DNA of 64,000 nucleotides from an uncultured bacterium (GCA_905214625.1 CAJMMQ010000009.1:36274-100273), one strand, 5' to 3'. Shown: positions 44,363-53,224, counted from the first letter of the stretch. Made by a program: numbers and translations. Notes: generated by a model not told the origin, from the sequence alone.

Positions 44363-47300
44363 ATGAAAAAAATATTATCATATATAGTCATGTGTGCGTT
44401 TGGCGCGGCGGGTGCCGTCGCACAGGTGACCACAGCCTACGATGTAACAGGCTCGGTAGGTGTTTATGAGGAAATAAATGACGGCACAGTGATAGGTGCC
44501 GGAGTTACAGGCTCGGATTTTGCAGAAAAGGTGTTCGACCGTGACGGCCATGCCATAGCAAAAGATACGGTGACCCAGGGCTTTCCCATTGGCTTTGACT
44601 TCAAGTTCAACAACAAGAAGATGAATCAGTTTGCAGTAAGCTCTACCGGATACTTGCTTTTGGGAAGAGACTCTGTTTGTGTGTTCAATTCTTCACAGAA
44701 CACATTTAACGTCATCGGCCAAAGTGCGGTTAAGGATTTGCTTGGCGTAATGCCCAGGGCTGAGACGTATGGCCTTGACAACACAGAGATAAGCTACAAA
44801 CTCACAGGAGCTGCACCAAACAGAACTCTTGTAGTACAGTATAAGAATCTGGCTCAGAACACTCAGCTTTGGGAAGAGAATTATGTTCCGGTGCAGTTGC
44901 AGATAAGGCTCCATGAGGCTGACGGCAGCTTTGACATTGTGTTTAAAGGCTGGGATCCCAACGACGATGGAATGGTGTCGTATCTCACGTTGAAAATTGG
45001 TGCCAAGGGTGAAGGCAAAGACATACTGCTTCTGTCTGACTCTTACACGGATTTTAAGCTCGGCACTGATGAAGGGTGTACGGTTCCATGGAACAACGAC
45101 GTTTATCCTGCTGACGGACAGACTTTCACGTTCACTCCGCCTGCCGACTGCGAAAAGCCGGCAGCACAGCCAACTGAACTTGTGCTGAACTGCTACAGCA
45201 CAAAGATTGAAGGAAGCTTTAAGGCTACAGACGCTGCAGACCATTATCTGACACTTATTACTGCAGACAATGCGTTATCAGAGACGCCTGTCGACGGAAC
45301 ATTCTATTCGGCCGGCGACAGCATAGGCAACGCGCTTGTGGTGGCTTATGATACGGCAACAGTGTTTGCAACACCTGACGTGCTGGACGGAGCAAAGACA
45401 TATACGGTATATGTATTCAGCACTAATTCTTATTGTATGTATGGCCCGAAATACCAGACATCTTTACCGCTCACGGAAACGGCGGCCACAAAGCCGGCGG
45501 CTCCAAGTGAGCTTACTGTCGATGCCATAGCCATTGACAAGCTGCAAATAGGCGTAAAGAGCAACAGTAATGATGACAGAGTATTGGTGGCCATAACAAA
45601 AGAGCCGGCAAAAAGTTCATACGGTGATGTAATTGCCGACGGCGTGTTTGGTGAGCCTGTGGGCGAAATGGCTGTAGGCGACCAGATTAACGGCAGCGGA
45701 GAGGTTGTTTACCTTGGCGACGCAAAAGACGGTATAACGGTAGAAGAGCTATCGGAAAACACCGTATATTTCCTGCGTGCATGGAGCATTGATGCCTCCG
45801 GCAACTATTCCAGCACCAACATCAAGGCTATGACCTCAACGGGAGGCACTGTGCCATATGTTCCCGATTTCACCAATATGGTGCCTTATGAAATACCTGC
45901 AGGCTGGATTTCTGAAGGCAATGCCGTAAGACTGGTTAAAAACCGTGACGGCTCGTCGGTAATAGAGAATTCTGTTACTCAGCCCAACGTTGCAGAAGGT
46001 ACTGAGTCGATGCTTACGACCCCGTGGATAAAGCTTTCTGACAAGGCAAACAGAATACTTATGGACGTTAACTTCACACGCTATGAAGGAAGATTCAATA
46101 CTGCCTACAACAATTGGGAAGAAGGCGATACGCTGCTGGTTCAGGTGTCATCAGACGGCAATGATTTTACCACGGTTTATTCTGTTGGCCCGTCTTCAGC
46201 TCCGCAGATGGCGTCACTCGACAGCTATGTCACGTTAAGAATGCCTTTTGACGAGTTCTCTGGCCAGAACGTTAAGGTGCGCATATATTGGAAAACGTTC
46301 ACCAATCCTAAGATGAACATTGCCAACTTTAAGATAGAAGAGAAAGACGACTGCGATTATCCGGTTGACCTGCGTACAGTGCCCGGTTCGGTTATAGGCA
46401 CTTCTGCCACCATTGACTGGAACCGCCAAGGCAACGAGAATGAGTGGGAGCTGCGTTATCGTATGGCGGGTGCTGAAGAATGGAGCAATGTAATTCCGGT
46501 TCTCAACAAGCCATACACTATGACAGAACTGCCGGGCTTGACAGACATTGAGGTGCAGCTGCGCGCCAAGTGCGATGCCACTACGGCCAGCCGCTGGTCT
46601 GACACATTTGCGTTCCGCACAGGATATACCGTGCCGTTCGTTGAGAAGTTTGACGGAACCGAATTGCCTTCAGGCTGGGAGCCTCTTGTAGGCGAAATAG
46701 GCACACCGACAGAATTCAGCGACGAAGAAAGCCTCTGCTGGTTCTTCAGCTCAGGATTCTATAACCGTGGCCTTATGTTCAGTCCGACAAACAACAAGGA
46801 ATGTGCAGAATGGCTAACCTTCCCGATGCTTGACATGGAAGACGGCTCAGCCAACTATGTCCTGACGCTATATATAACTCCGATAGGCGAGTCTATTTCC
46901 ACCGACGACAAGTATTGCATCGTTGTTTCGCGTGACGGAGGCAACACGTTTAACGAGGCCGATGTAGTTAAGACATTTACTGTATCAGAGCTGCCGGCGC
47001 TCTACGAGAGCGGAAGCATCAGTGTTCCGCTGCGCGGATATACAGGCATTATACGTCCGGCGTTCTATATCAGTTCAACATCAGGCTATCCGCTGGCACT
47101 GAAACTCGATTCAGTGGCCGTGACGGCTACGTGTCCTGTTGATGTTTCAAACATAGTGCTGTCAGATACTACTGAAACTTCTGTAAAAGTATCATGGAAG
47201 ACCAATGCCGAGAAGAGCTACGTGTTCGTAAGAAAGGCCGGCGAGAGCATCAAGCCTTATGTGGAGACAGCAGAGAGCGTGATGTCTTTCGACAATCTGG

Positions 47301-48457
47301 AGCCTCGAACCGACTATGAAATAGGTATAACCAAGGTTTGCGAGCCGGGCGATACGGCTAAAGTTACCATAGTACGCTTCACCACGCTTGCCGCTGCCGG
47401 TTGTCCGCAGGTGACAGATGTCGAGGTGAAGGCCGCAAAATACAGTGCAGTGCTGTCGTGGACAGGCGAGGGCCAGAGCTACAACATACGTTACCGAAAA
47501 GCCGGTACAGATGCCTGGACAAAGAAAACGACCAATGAGACTGTATACGAGATAACCAATCTTGAACAGAATACAGAGTATGAATACGGAATACAGACAA
47601 TGTGCAGCACGCTCGAAAGCGACACAAGCGCATATACTCCTATTGCCGTGTTGCAGACCTTGCCCGAAACATGCTTCGCTCCGACTGACATTGTTGTTGA
47701 TGCAAGCTATAACAGTGCGGTGGTGACATGGAACGGCGAGGCCGAGAGTTATAAGCTGGCTTATGCCAAGGCAGACGCTGACGAATGGACAGAGGTTCCT
47801 GTCAGCGGAACAACTTATAAGATTGAAGCCCTGGAGCCCAGCACTGCGTATAAATTGCGTATGATGAGTTTCTGCTCAGCCAACGACTCAAGCTTGTGGA
47901 GTGCTGACGTTAGCTTTACAACAAAGGCTGTACCTGAGTGCGTAACTCCTTATGACCTCACTGTCTCTAATCTGTCTGACGCTTCAGCATTACTCACATG
48001 GAACGCAGACCAGGGCAACTTGCGGTGGAACATACACTATCGTAAGAACACCGTGTCGGCATGGACTGTTGTAGAGGGCCTGGAAACCACCACCTATGAG
48101 CTGACGGGACTCGACGCAAACTCTACATACATCTGGAGCGTTATGGCCGAATGTGAAGCCAATGAAAGCAAATGGGCAACTCAAAACAGGTTTAACACCA
48201 CGTCAACAGGCATAGGCGCCATTGATATCAGCGGCGTAAACGTGTTTGTGAAAAACCGTGTGCTCAATGTCATTAATCAAGAACATGGCTATATCCGCTC
48301 TATACAGATATTTGCCGTAAGCGGACAGATGATAAAGTATATAGAGGTTAATGCTTCTGACAATGTGTTCGCATTCTTGGGAGACATATCTGAACAAGTA
48401 CTGTTGGTAAGAATTGTAGGCGAAAATTGCTCACGCACCGTGAAGGTTAGCATGTAA
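44363..48457 (+). CDS. Large secreted FN3/adhesin-type protein
   Basis: Starting at MKKILSYIVM (44363; an ATG two codons earlier is possible) the protein has about 1364 residues and a signal peptide. It contains several fibronectin-III-like modules: two after residue ~270, one near 670-750, and four in tandem between about 930 and 1290 with recurring LSWTGEGQSYNIRYRKAG / NTEYEYGIQ-type signatures. Two jelly-roll 'choice-of-anchor' domains sit at about 500-660 and 755-920 (VPFVEKFDGTELPSGWEP). The last ~80 residues resemble a type IX sorting domain. It is probably a surface adhesin or glycan-binding protein, and the last gene of the operon. Confidence 0.82.
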   Translation: MKKILSYIVMCAFGAAGAVAQVTTAYDVTGSVGVYEEINDGTVIGAGVTGSDFAEKVFDRDGHAIAKDTVTQGFPIGFDFKFNNKKMNQFAVSSTGYLLLGRDSVCVFNSSQNTFNVIGQSAVKDLLGVMPRAETYGLDNTEISYKLTGAAPNRTLVVQYKNLAQNTQLWEENYVPVQLQIRLHEADGSFDIVFKGWDPNDDGMVSYLTLKIGAKGEGKDILLLSDSYTDFKLGTDEGCTVPWNNDVYPADGQTFTFTPPADCEKPAAQPTELVLNCYSTKIEGSFKATDAADHYLTLITADNALSETPVDGTFYSAGDSIGNALVVAYDTATVFATPDVLDGAKTYTVYVFSTNSYCMYGPKYQTSLPLTETAATKPAAPSELTVDAIAIDKLQIGVKSNSNDDRVLVAITKEPAKSSYGDVIADGVFGEPVGEMAVGDQINGSGEVVYLGDAKDGITVEELSENTVYFLRAWSIDASGNYSSTNIKAMTSTGGTVPYVPDFTNMVPYEIPAGWISEGNAVRLVKNRDGSSVIENSVTQPNVAEGTESMLTTPWIKLSDKANRILMDVNFTRYEGRFNTAYNNWEEGDTLLVQVSSDGNDFTTVYSVGPSSAPQMASLDSYVTLRMPFDEFSGQNVKVRIYWKTFTNPKMNIANFKIEEKDDCDYPVDLRTVPGSVIGTSATIDWNRQGNENEWELRYRMAGAEEWSNVIPVLNKPYTMTELPGLTDIEVQLRAKCDATTASRWSDTFAFRTGYTVPFVEKFDGTELPSGWEPLVGEIGTPTEFSDEESLCWFFSSGFYNRGLMFSPTNNKECAEWLTFPMLDMEDGSANYVLTLYITPIGESISTDDKYCIVVSRDGGNTFNEADVVKTFTVSELPALYESGSISVPLRGYTGIIRPAFYISSTSGYPLALKLDSVAVTATCPVDVSNIVLSDTTETSVKVSWKTNAEKSYVFVRKAGESIKPYVETAESVMSFDNLEPRTDYEIGITKVCEPGDTAKVTIVRFTTLAAAGCPQVTDVEVKAAKYSAVLSWTGEGQSYNIRYRKAGTDAWTKKTTNETVYEITNLEQNTEYEYGIQTMCSTLESDTSAYTPIAVLQTLPETCFAPTDIVVDASYNSAVVTWNGEAESYKLAYAKADADEWTEVPVSGTTYKIEALEPSTAYKLRMMSFCSANDSSLWSADVSFTTKAVPECVTPYDLTVSNLSDASALLTWNADQGNLRWNIHYRKNTVSAWTVVEGLETTTYELTGLDANSTYIWSVMAECEANESKWATQNRFNTTSTGIGAIDISGVNVFVKNRVLNVINQEHGYIRSIQIFAVSGQMIKYIEVNASDNVFAFLGDISEQVLLVRIVGENCSRTVKVSM

Positions 48458-48501
48458 ATGCTTTCATGTCGCATACATGACAAAGAAATAGCTTAAAACT
48501 G

Positions 48502-48552
48502 AATAATGATGCAGAGCTCTGTTAATTAAAATCAGAGAGCTGCATCATTATT
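48502..48552 (+). terminator. Terminator of the secreted-protein operon
   Basis: AATAATGATGCAG (48502-48514) pairs with CTGCATCATTATT (48540-48552), and the inner AGCTCTG/CAGAGAGCT extends the stem. The hairpin begins 45 bp after the stop and is followed by GTATTG, so the T run is weak but the stem is long. Confidence 0.7.
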
Positions 48553-48671
48553 GTATTGAAACCATTGCAGAAATAAAAATTATCGGTAATCTGCAATATT
48601 AATTCTTAACGGATAATACTTTCATAATGTTTAAAAAATATTTTGCTGAGGTAAACATTATTCGGAACGAA

Positions 48672-49071
48672 GTAAAAACTCATGACAAAATATTTTTTCA
48701 ATCTGGGAAACGAATATATAACGGACGTTAAATTAACAGCATTGAAGGCATAGGATAATTAACATTTATTTATAATTAAACACTTTAAACAGCCTGAAAA
48801 GTCAGATTTTCATGCCAAAAAGCCGCACTTTCATATCATTAACGCACCGATTTCGCATCATAAACGGCCCACTTTTGCACCGTAAATGGCATAGTAATAT
48901 TTTTTAACCTTTCGTCTTTTATTCTTGAAATGCCGTAAGTTTCTGTATGTCAGCAGCTTTGCCGAAATGCGCCATTTTCGCCGTTTTTCGCTCCAAACCA
49001 TGAGTCTGCGCAGAGCATCGCCATTCTGAGAGCGTCAAACGTTCGTGTTTCCGTCGTTTTTCTTTACAAAA
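48672..49071 (+). repeat. 400-bp intergenic element, copy C
   Basis: Same strand and length as copy B, with a 255-bp identical block at 48817-49071. It lies in the 820-bp gap between the secreted-protein operon and the lipocalin gene. A minus-strand frame of ~50 codons (FCKEKRRKHERLTLSEWRC...) is shared with copy B and is uninterrupted in copy A for about 36 codons, but the copies share no start codon, so I treat the element as non-coding. Confidence 0.85.
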
Positions 49072-49277
49072 AGTTCCAAGCCTACTATTAAGATTCGGAT
49101 GGATTGTCGCATTCTTTTGCAGCATTAAACCCAAATCGCATTATATACCGCGTATAGTTTTTCTATTTTGAGTATTCATGCTTTCAGCCGGAATTTGAGT
49201 TAAGCCATATCCGTCATAATGATTTTGGTTAAACACCCGTACTATATCAAATTCCATTTCCCGGCCAACAAGAGTAA
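49072..49277. other. Remainder of the gap before the lipocalin gene
   Basis: It contains AAACCCAAATCGCATTATAT near 49127 and ATTAAGATTCGGATGGATTG near 49089, related to motifs at 28375-28396 and 57920-57950. No gene seen. Confidence 0.45.
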
Positions 49278-49817
49278 TCATAATTTTCTATTATCAATTA
49301 TCCCTTCCTGCTTTACCCAGATAAGTTTAGCAGTGTCGTAGCCACGCCGGCGCAGGTTGCCGAGAATACCGGTAAGCGCTGACTGCGGCAGAGCCTTTGT
49401 GCGGCTCATTATCCAAAGATACTTGTCTGAACTGCTGCCCACGAGCACATAGCTATAGTCGGGTGCTATGTCGAGCACATAATAGTCGGCATAGAACCAC
49501 AAGAAGAAGGACACTTTGAGCTTGCCCGGCTGCGACGCGTCTGGCAACTTGCCTTTGCCGTTGGCCGTCTTGCGCTTACCGTCCTTCAGGCCCTCGTTAA
49601 CCACCTCTATCCTGCCGTTGTCGAGCAGGGTGTATGTAGCTGTAACATTTGTCATTCCGCGTTCAAACTTATGGTCGTAGCGCGCTATCTCGTACCAACG
49701 GCCCATAAACTGCTTGAGGTCGAGCTGCTTAACAGTAGTGTTGTCAACAGTAACAGGCTCGTCGGTGCATCCGCCTAAAGACAGAAGCGAAAGCAAAAAA
49801 AGAAATACCTTTTTCAT
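49278..49817 (-). CDS. Lipocalin family lipoprotein (Blc-like)
   Basis: From the ATG at 49817 the protein has 179 residues with a lipobox LGGC (Cys17). The lipocalin signature FMGRWYEIARYDHKFERG is at about 37-54, and the strand pattern continues through YADYYVLDIAPDYSYVLVG to the end (SRTKALPQSALTGILGNL). Bacterial lipocalins of this type bind fatty acids or lysophospholipids in the outer membrane and are linked to envelope stress. It is monocistronic with a -7 TATATTTG at 49869-49876 and a GTTG 20 bp upstream. Confidence 0.92.
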   Translation of the reverse strand: MKKVFLFLLSLLSLGGCTDEPVTVDNTTVKQLDLKQFMGRWYEIARYDHKFERGMTNVTATYTLLDNGRIEVVNEGLKDGKRKTANGKGKLPDASQPGKLKVSFFLWFYADYYVLDIAPDYSYVLVGSSSDKYLWIMSRTKALPQSALTGILGNLRRRGYDTAKLIWVKQEGIIDNRKL

Positions 49818-49868
49818 TGGCAATGTGTTTATATCATCTGTTCTTAATCAAAAAGATTGACTTGACAG

Positions 49869-49900
49869 CAAATATAGCAAATAAACATCAAAATGCCAAC
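49869..49900 (-). promoter_or_regulatory. Promoter of the lipocalin gene
   Basis: Minus strand: GTTG (49897-49900), 20 bp, TATATTTG (49869-49876). The -33 box differs by one base from TTTG. Confidence 0.55.
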
Positions 49901-49983
49901 TCAGATATAGGATAATATAAAATTATAACATAAAAATATCAGGAGCCGGAATCTTAAACAGATATCGCCATTAATTAAAAAGC

Positions 49984-50028
49984 AGTCTTGCTGATACATG
50001 GCCGTTGGCACCATAAATCAGCAAGACT
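49984..50028 (-). terminator. Terminator of the porin/Gate operon
   Basis: AGTCTTGCTGAT (49984-49995) pairs perfectly with ATCAGCAAGACT (50017-50028) and is followed on the minus strand by GCTTTTTAATT. It lies 50 bp after the Gate-protein stop. Confidence 0.8.
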
Positions 50029-50077
50029 AATCATAATTGGCTAAGTAAGACTTCGTTTCTCAGTTTTCAATCCACAA

Positions 50078-51226
50078 TTATATCAGCATTACCAGCACAT
50101 AAGTCCAGTGGGCAACCATGCCCGCGGCAATGCCGCCAATTGTGTGAGACACTATAGCCTTCGACGTAAGCTCACGATAGCCCAGAGAGTCGAGCATGGC
50201 GGTGTGGGTGCTGAGGTATCCGCTCCAGCACATGCCGATGGCAGTGAACACGGCAATGGCGTTGCCGTCTATCCATCCGGCATTGATAAAGCCGGGAATG
50301 AGACCGAGCGATGCGCCAACGGCACCCAAGGCGGTTATGGGGAAGGCAACCTGATGAGGGTCGTTGAAACCGAATAGCCATTTAAACAGAAAGTCAATCT
50401 TGTTGGCAAGCCACGGCAGGAGATCTACGCCCTGATACGGCGAGCCGTCGTAGCCGTTGGCTCCCGCGCCGAACGTGAGCATCATAACGAGCGTTGATAT
50501 TATCAGCACGCCGGGAATGATGGCTATGCCGATGTCTACGCCGGTGCGTCCGCCGTCGAGAAGCGAGTTGAGCGTGCGCAGGAAAACACCCTTCTGCTGT
50601 TCCTGCTGCTCTTCTTCCTCAACCTCATGACGGTCGCAAACCTGCTCGTCGGCATACTGCGGACAGGCTTTCAGAATCTTGCGCTGCATAAGTCGCGTAG
50701 ACACTATGCAGCCCACAAATGCCCCGAACAGGCCGACTATAGGCTCGATATAAAAGCCCTGCCCCACCATGAACACCATGACGAGCAGGCCCATGCCGAA
50801 AGCCGTACCGAAGTTGGTGAGCGAGATAAACTGATACTTCTTGAAATAGCTGCTGAAGCGTTTGTCCTGCGACAGCGAGATGATGGCCGGATTGTCCGAC
50901 AGAAAGGTCATCACGGCTCCGAGCGAGGCCACTCCGGGCAGGTTGAAGAGCGGACGCATGAGCGGGCGGAGCAGCTTTTCGAGCAGGCTCACCACACCGA
51001 ACTCAACAAACAGGCGGCCTATGGCACCCGTGATGACGCAGATGCCCATAAGATAGAACACGGTGTTGAGCAGAAGGTCGTGCGCCGTCTTCATTATAGT
51101 GTTGAGCATGTTGGGCACGCCCATTATTGAACCGATGTAACCGAAGAGCGCAAAAATCACGCACAGGCAGACTATTCCGCTCGGTACGGCCTGCCATACT
51201 TTCTTAAAAGATAATGTCTTTTTCAT
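50078..51226 (-). CDS. Gate-domain (nucleoside-recognition) inner-membrane protein
   Basis: The 382-residue protein has about eight to nine hydrophobic segments and the Gate pattern: GVVSLLEKLLRPLMRPLFNL then FLSDNPAIISLSQD in the first half, and GYLSTHTAMLDSLGYRELTS in the second. A charged cytoplasmic loop (EVEEEEQQEQQKG) is at about 207-219. Family members include YjiH-like proteins and Gate paralogs in nucleoside and spore-maturation proteins; the transported solute is unknown. It follows a porin gene by 25 bp, so the two may form an outer/inner-membrane uptake or export pair. Confidence 0.8.
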   Translation of the reverse strand: MKKTLSFKKVWQAVPSGIVCLCVIFALFGYIGSIMGVPNMLNTIMKTAHDLLLNTVFYLMGICVITGAIGRLFVEFGVVSLLEKLLRPLMRPLFNLPGVASLGAVMTFLSDNPAIISLSQDKRFSSYFKKYQFISLTNFGTAFGMGLLVMVFMVGQGFYIEPIVGLFGAFVGCIVSTRLMQRKILKACPQYADEQVCDRHEVEEEEQQEQQKGVFLRTLNSLLDGGRTGVDIGIAIIPGVLIISTLVMMLTFGAGANGYDGSPYQGVDLLPWLANKIDFLFKWLFGFNDPHQVAFPITALGAVGASLGLIPGFINAGWIDGNAIAVFTAIGMCWSGYLSTHTAMLDSLGYRELTSKAIVSHTIGGIAAGMVAHWTYVLVMLI

Positions 51227-51251
51227 AGTTTCAGTTTCAAGGTGTGTTTTT

Positions 51252-52277
51252 TCAGTCGTTGTCCTTTCGCCACGGATTTTTCAGCTTCAGCAGGTTTATG
51301 TCCCACGTAAAGCCAATGTCCATCCAGTCGCGGCCCGGCTTCAATGTGCCAGACTCGTTTGTGTTGGTGCCGAAGCAGCGTGAATAGGCGGCATGAAGGC
51401 GCACCGACTTATGCGGCCGGTACTCAACGCCGCCGCCGACCTGAGTAATCTCTGTGCCGGGCATTACACAATAGTCGGCCATCTTCGTTGTGCTGTTTAC
51501 GTCGTAAGTAACCTTCCCGAACACATTAATCCTGTCTGACGGGCTATAGGCCACATTGACAACGGCCGAGCAGTCGGCAAAAAAGTATGTATGACCCGAG
51601 GAAGCACGGTTCATGAAGTCGGCCTCAACGGTGATGTTTCCAAGCGAAAACCTGTGACCTAAAGACAGATAGCTGATGTAGCGGCCGGGCATATACTCAA
51701 CAATGTTGGCCGAATAGAGCGTGGAGAGGCATCCATGCGTGCCATACCACATAAGGCTGTAGGCATACATGTCGGAGGCATGGGCCACAAAGGGGCTCTG
51801 ACTGCATTGGGCGGCAATCTTGTCGTTTCCGCTCCGTGTGGCATAGGCAACGGTGGCACCAAGCTGGAAACAGGGTATGTTGTTCCAGTATTCGGATGCA
51901 TAATAAACGTCAACCGGGTTGGCGTCGTACTCATATCCTCCCACTGCCACCGGCTCTTTGCCTACAGAAAAGCTCCAATGACAATCGGGCTGATATTTCA
52001 GGTAAGCCCAGTCGGTGGCATCAAAAAAGCTCTGTTCAGAGTTGGCTTTGTTCAGGCGCTGGCGATAGGCATAAGAAAAATGGTCGTTTATCTTGCCGTC
52101 GAGCAGCAGCATAAAATACTTTCCCCTGAAACCGGAGTTGTCGTGAACGGCGGCACCGTCGACATATTCTCTCTGGTAATCAAACCTTGTCTGCATCTTC
52201 AGCCTCACCAATTCGTCTTGTGCGTCAGCTGCCAGAACACACGCGCCGAGCAATACGGCACTGATAAGTTTTTTCAT
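51252..52277 (-). CDS. Outer-membrane porin (OprO/P-like)
   Basis: The 341-residue protein has a signal peptide (1-19, ending ADAQ) and a barrel of alternating strands, with LKMQTRFDYQREYVDG at the N-terminus and RKYFMLLLDGKINDHFSYAY-type turns, as in phosphate-selective-porin-like proteins. The C-terminus FTWDINLLKLKNPWRK lacks a terminal Phe. It is the first gene of the operon with the Gate protein, under a full-consensus promoter. Selectivity cannot be read from sequence. Confidence 0.78.
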   Translation of the reverse strand: MKKLISAVLLGACVLAADAQDELVRLKMQTRFDYQREYVDGAAVHDNSGFRGKYFMLLLDGKINDHFSYAYRQRLNKANSEQSFFDATDWAYLKYQPDCHWSFSVGKEPVAVGGYEYDANPVDVYYASEYWNNIPCFQLGATVAYATRSGNDKIAAQCSQSPFVAHASDMYAYSLMWYGTHGCLSTLYSANIVEYMPGRYISYLSLGHRFSLGNITVEADFMNRASSGHTYFFADCSAVVNVAYSPSDRINVFGKVTYDVNSTTKMADYCVMPGTEITQVGGGVEYRPHKSVRLHAAYSRCFGTNTNESGTLKPGRDWMDIGFTWDINLLKLKNPWRKDND

Positions 52278-52316
52278 CTATTGTATGTGTTTGTCATTAA
52301 TGGTATTAAACGAACG

Positions 52317-52347
52317 CAAATATAGTATAAATCAGATGTAACGCAAA
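52317..52347 (-). promoter_or_regulatory. Consensus promoter of the porin/Gate operon
   Basis: Minus strand: TTTG (52344-52347), 19 bp, TATATTTG (52317-52324). Start of transcription about 52310, 33 nt before the ATG. Confidence 0.75.
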
Positions 52348-52664
52348 ATAATAGCGAATAAAATATGAATAATTTTTCAGCGCATTGAAAAAAACAAATG
52401 GACAAAGCCTAAACGGCCAACTCTGTAAAACCGGAAGGATTTGAGACAAGAATTAAAGAAATAGCCACGGCATGACCGACGGAACAGGCCAAGGGCGAAG
52501 CAACGGCATATTACAGGCACATGACATTTATCATTGACAACATTCACTGAAAGCGAAACAGTTATACAAAAGCGATATTACAGGCCATAGACATGCCGCA
52601 CAAAGCGCAAATGGGCGCCAACGGACAATTTGCTGTTACATTTTTCATAAAAAACGGAAAAATA
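52348..52664. other. Intergenic stretch between divergent porin and rimP promoters
   Basis: I see no open frame, tRNA or clear hairpin in this stretch. Confidence 0.5.
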
Positions 52665-52696
52665 TTTGCTAACGTGCAATTTTATTGTTAATTTTG
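52665..52696 (+). promoter_or_regulatory. Consensus promoter of rimP-nusA-infB
   Basis: TTTG (52665-52668), 20 bp, TAATTTTG (52689-52696). Transcription should start near 52703, giving a leader of about 54 nt that contains a terminator-like hairpin. Confidence 0.8.
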
Positions 52697-52710
52697 CAGC
52701 GTTCAGAGGA

Positions 52711-52736
52711 ATGAGGGGCTTTACGAAGTCCCTCAT
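52711..52736 (+). terminator. Terminator-like hairpin in the rimP leader (candidate attenuator)
   Basis: ATGAGGGGCTT (52711-52721) pairs with AAGTCCCTCAT (52726-52736) across a TACG tetraloop, with one G-T wobble. TTTATTTTAAA follows. The hairpin lies between the predicted transcription start and the rimP ATG at 52757. Position and shape fit an attenuator of an operon that encodes the termination factor NusA; no leader peptide is seen. Confidence 0.65.
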
Positions 52737-52756
52737 TTTATTTTAAATACCCGTTT

Positions 52757-53224
52757 ATGATAGACAAAAACGTAGTAAAGAATTTAGTTGACGAATGGCT
52801 TAAAGACAAGGAGTATTTCCTGGTAGACATTGAAATCAGCCAAGATGACAAAATTGTAATTGAGATTGACCACGCCGACGGCGTTTGGATTGAAGACTGT
52901 GTACAGCTCAGCCGCTTTATTGAAGACCATCTGAGCCGCGATGAGGAAGATTATGAACTGGAAGTCGGCAGTGCCGGACTGGGACAACCCTTCAAGGTGC
53001 CCCAGCAGTATATCAACTTTGTGGGTAAGGACGTTGAGGTGCTTGATGCCGACGGAAAAAAATATCACGGGCTGCTGAAGGCCGTTGACGGCCGCGATTT
53101 TACTGTTACGGTAAGCGAAAAAGTTAAGAAAGAAGGCGCAAAGCGCCCGGTGCTTACCGATGTTGACCATAAGTTCAGCATGGACGGTGTGAAATACACA
53201 AAATATCTTATTAACTTCAAATAA
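52757..53224 (+). CDS. rimP: Ribosome maturation factor RimP
   Basis: The 155-residue protein is needed for 30S subunit maturation. The motif YELEVGSAGLGQPFKVPQQY matches the family core (V-S-S-P-G-x-x-R-P-L in most species; here GSAGLGQPF, a Bacteroidales form). The N-terminal KH-like domain and the C-terminal Sm-like domain are complete. It is the first gene of the classic rimP-nusA-infB operon, 111 bp before nusA. Confidence 0.93.
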   Translation: MIDKNVVKNLVDEWLKDKEYFLVDIEISQDDKIVIEIDHADGVWIEDCVQLSRFIEDHLSRDEEDYELEVGSAGLGQPFKVPQQYINFVGKDVEVLDADGKKYHGLLKAVDGRDFTVTVSEKVKKEGAKRPVLTDVDHKFSMDGVKYTKYLINFK

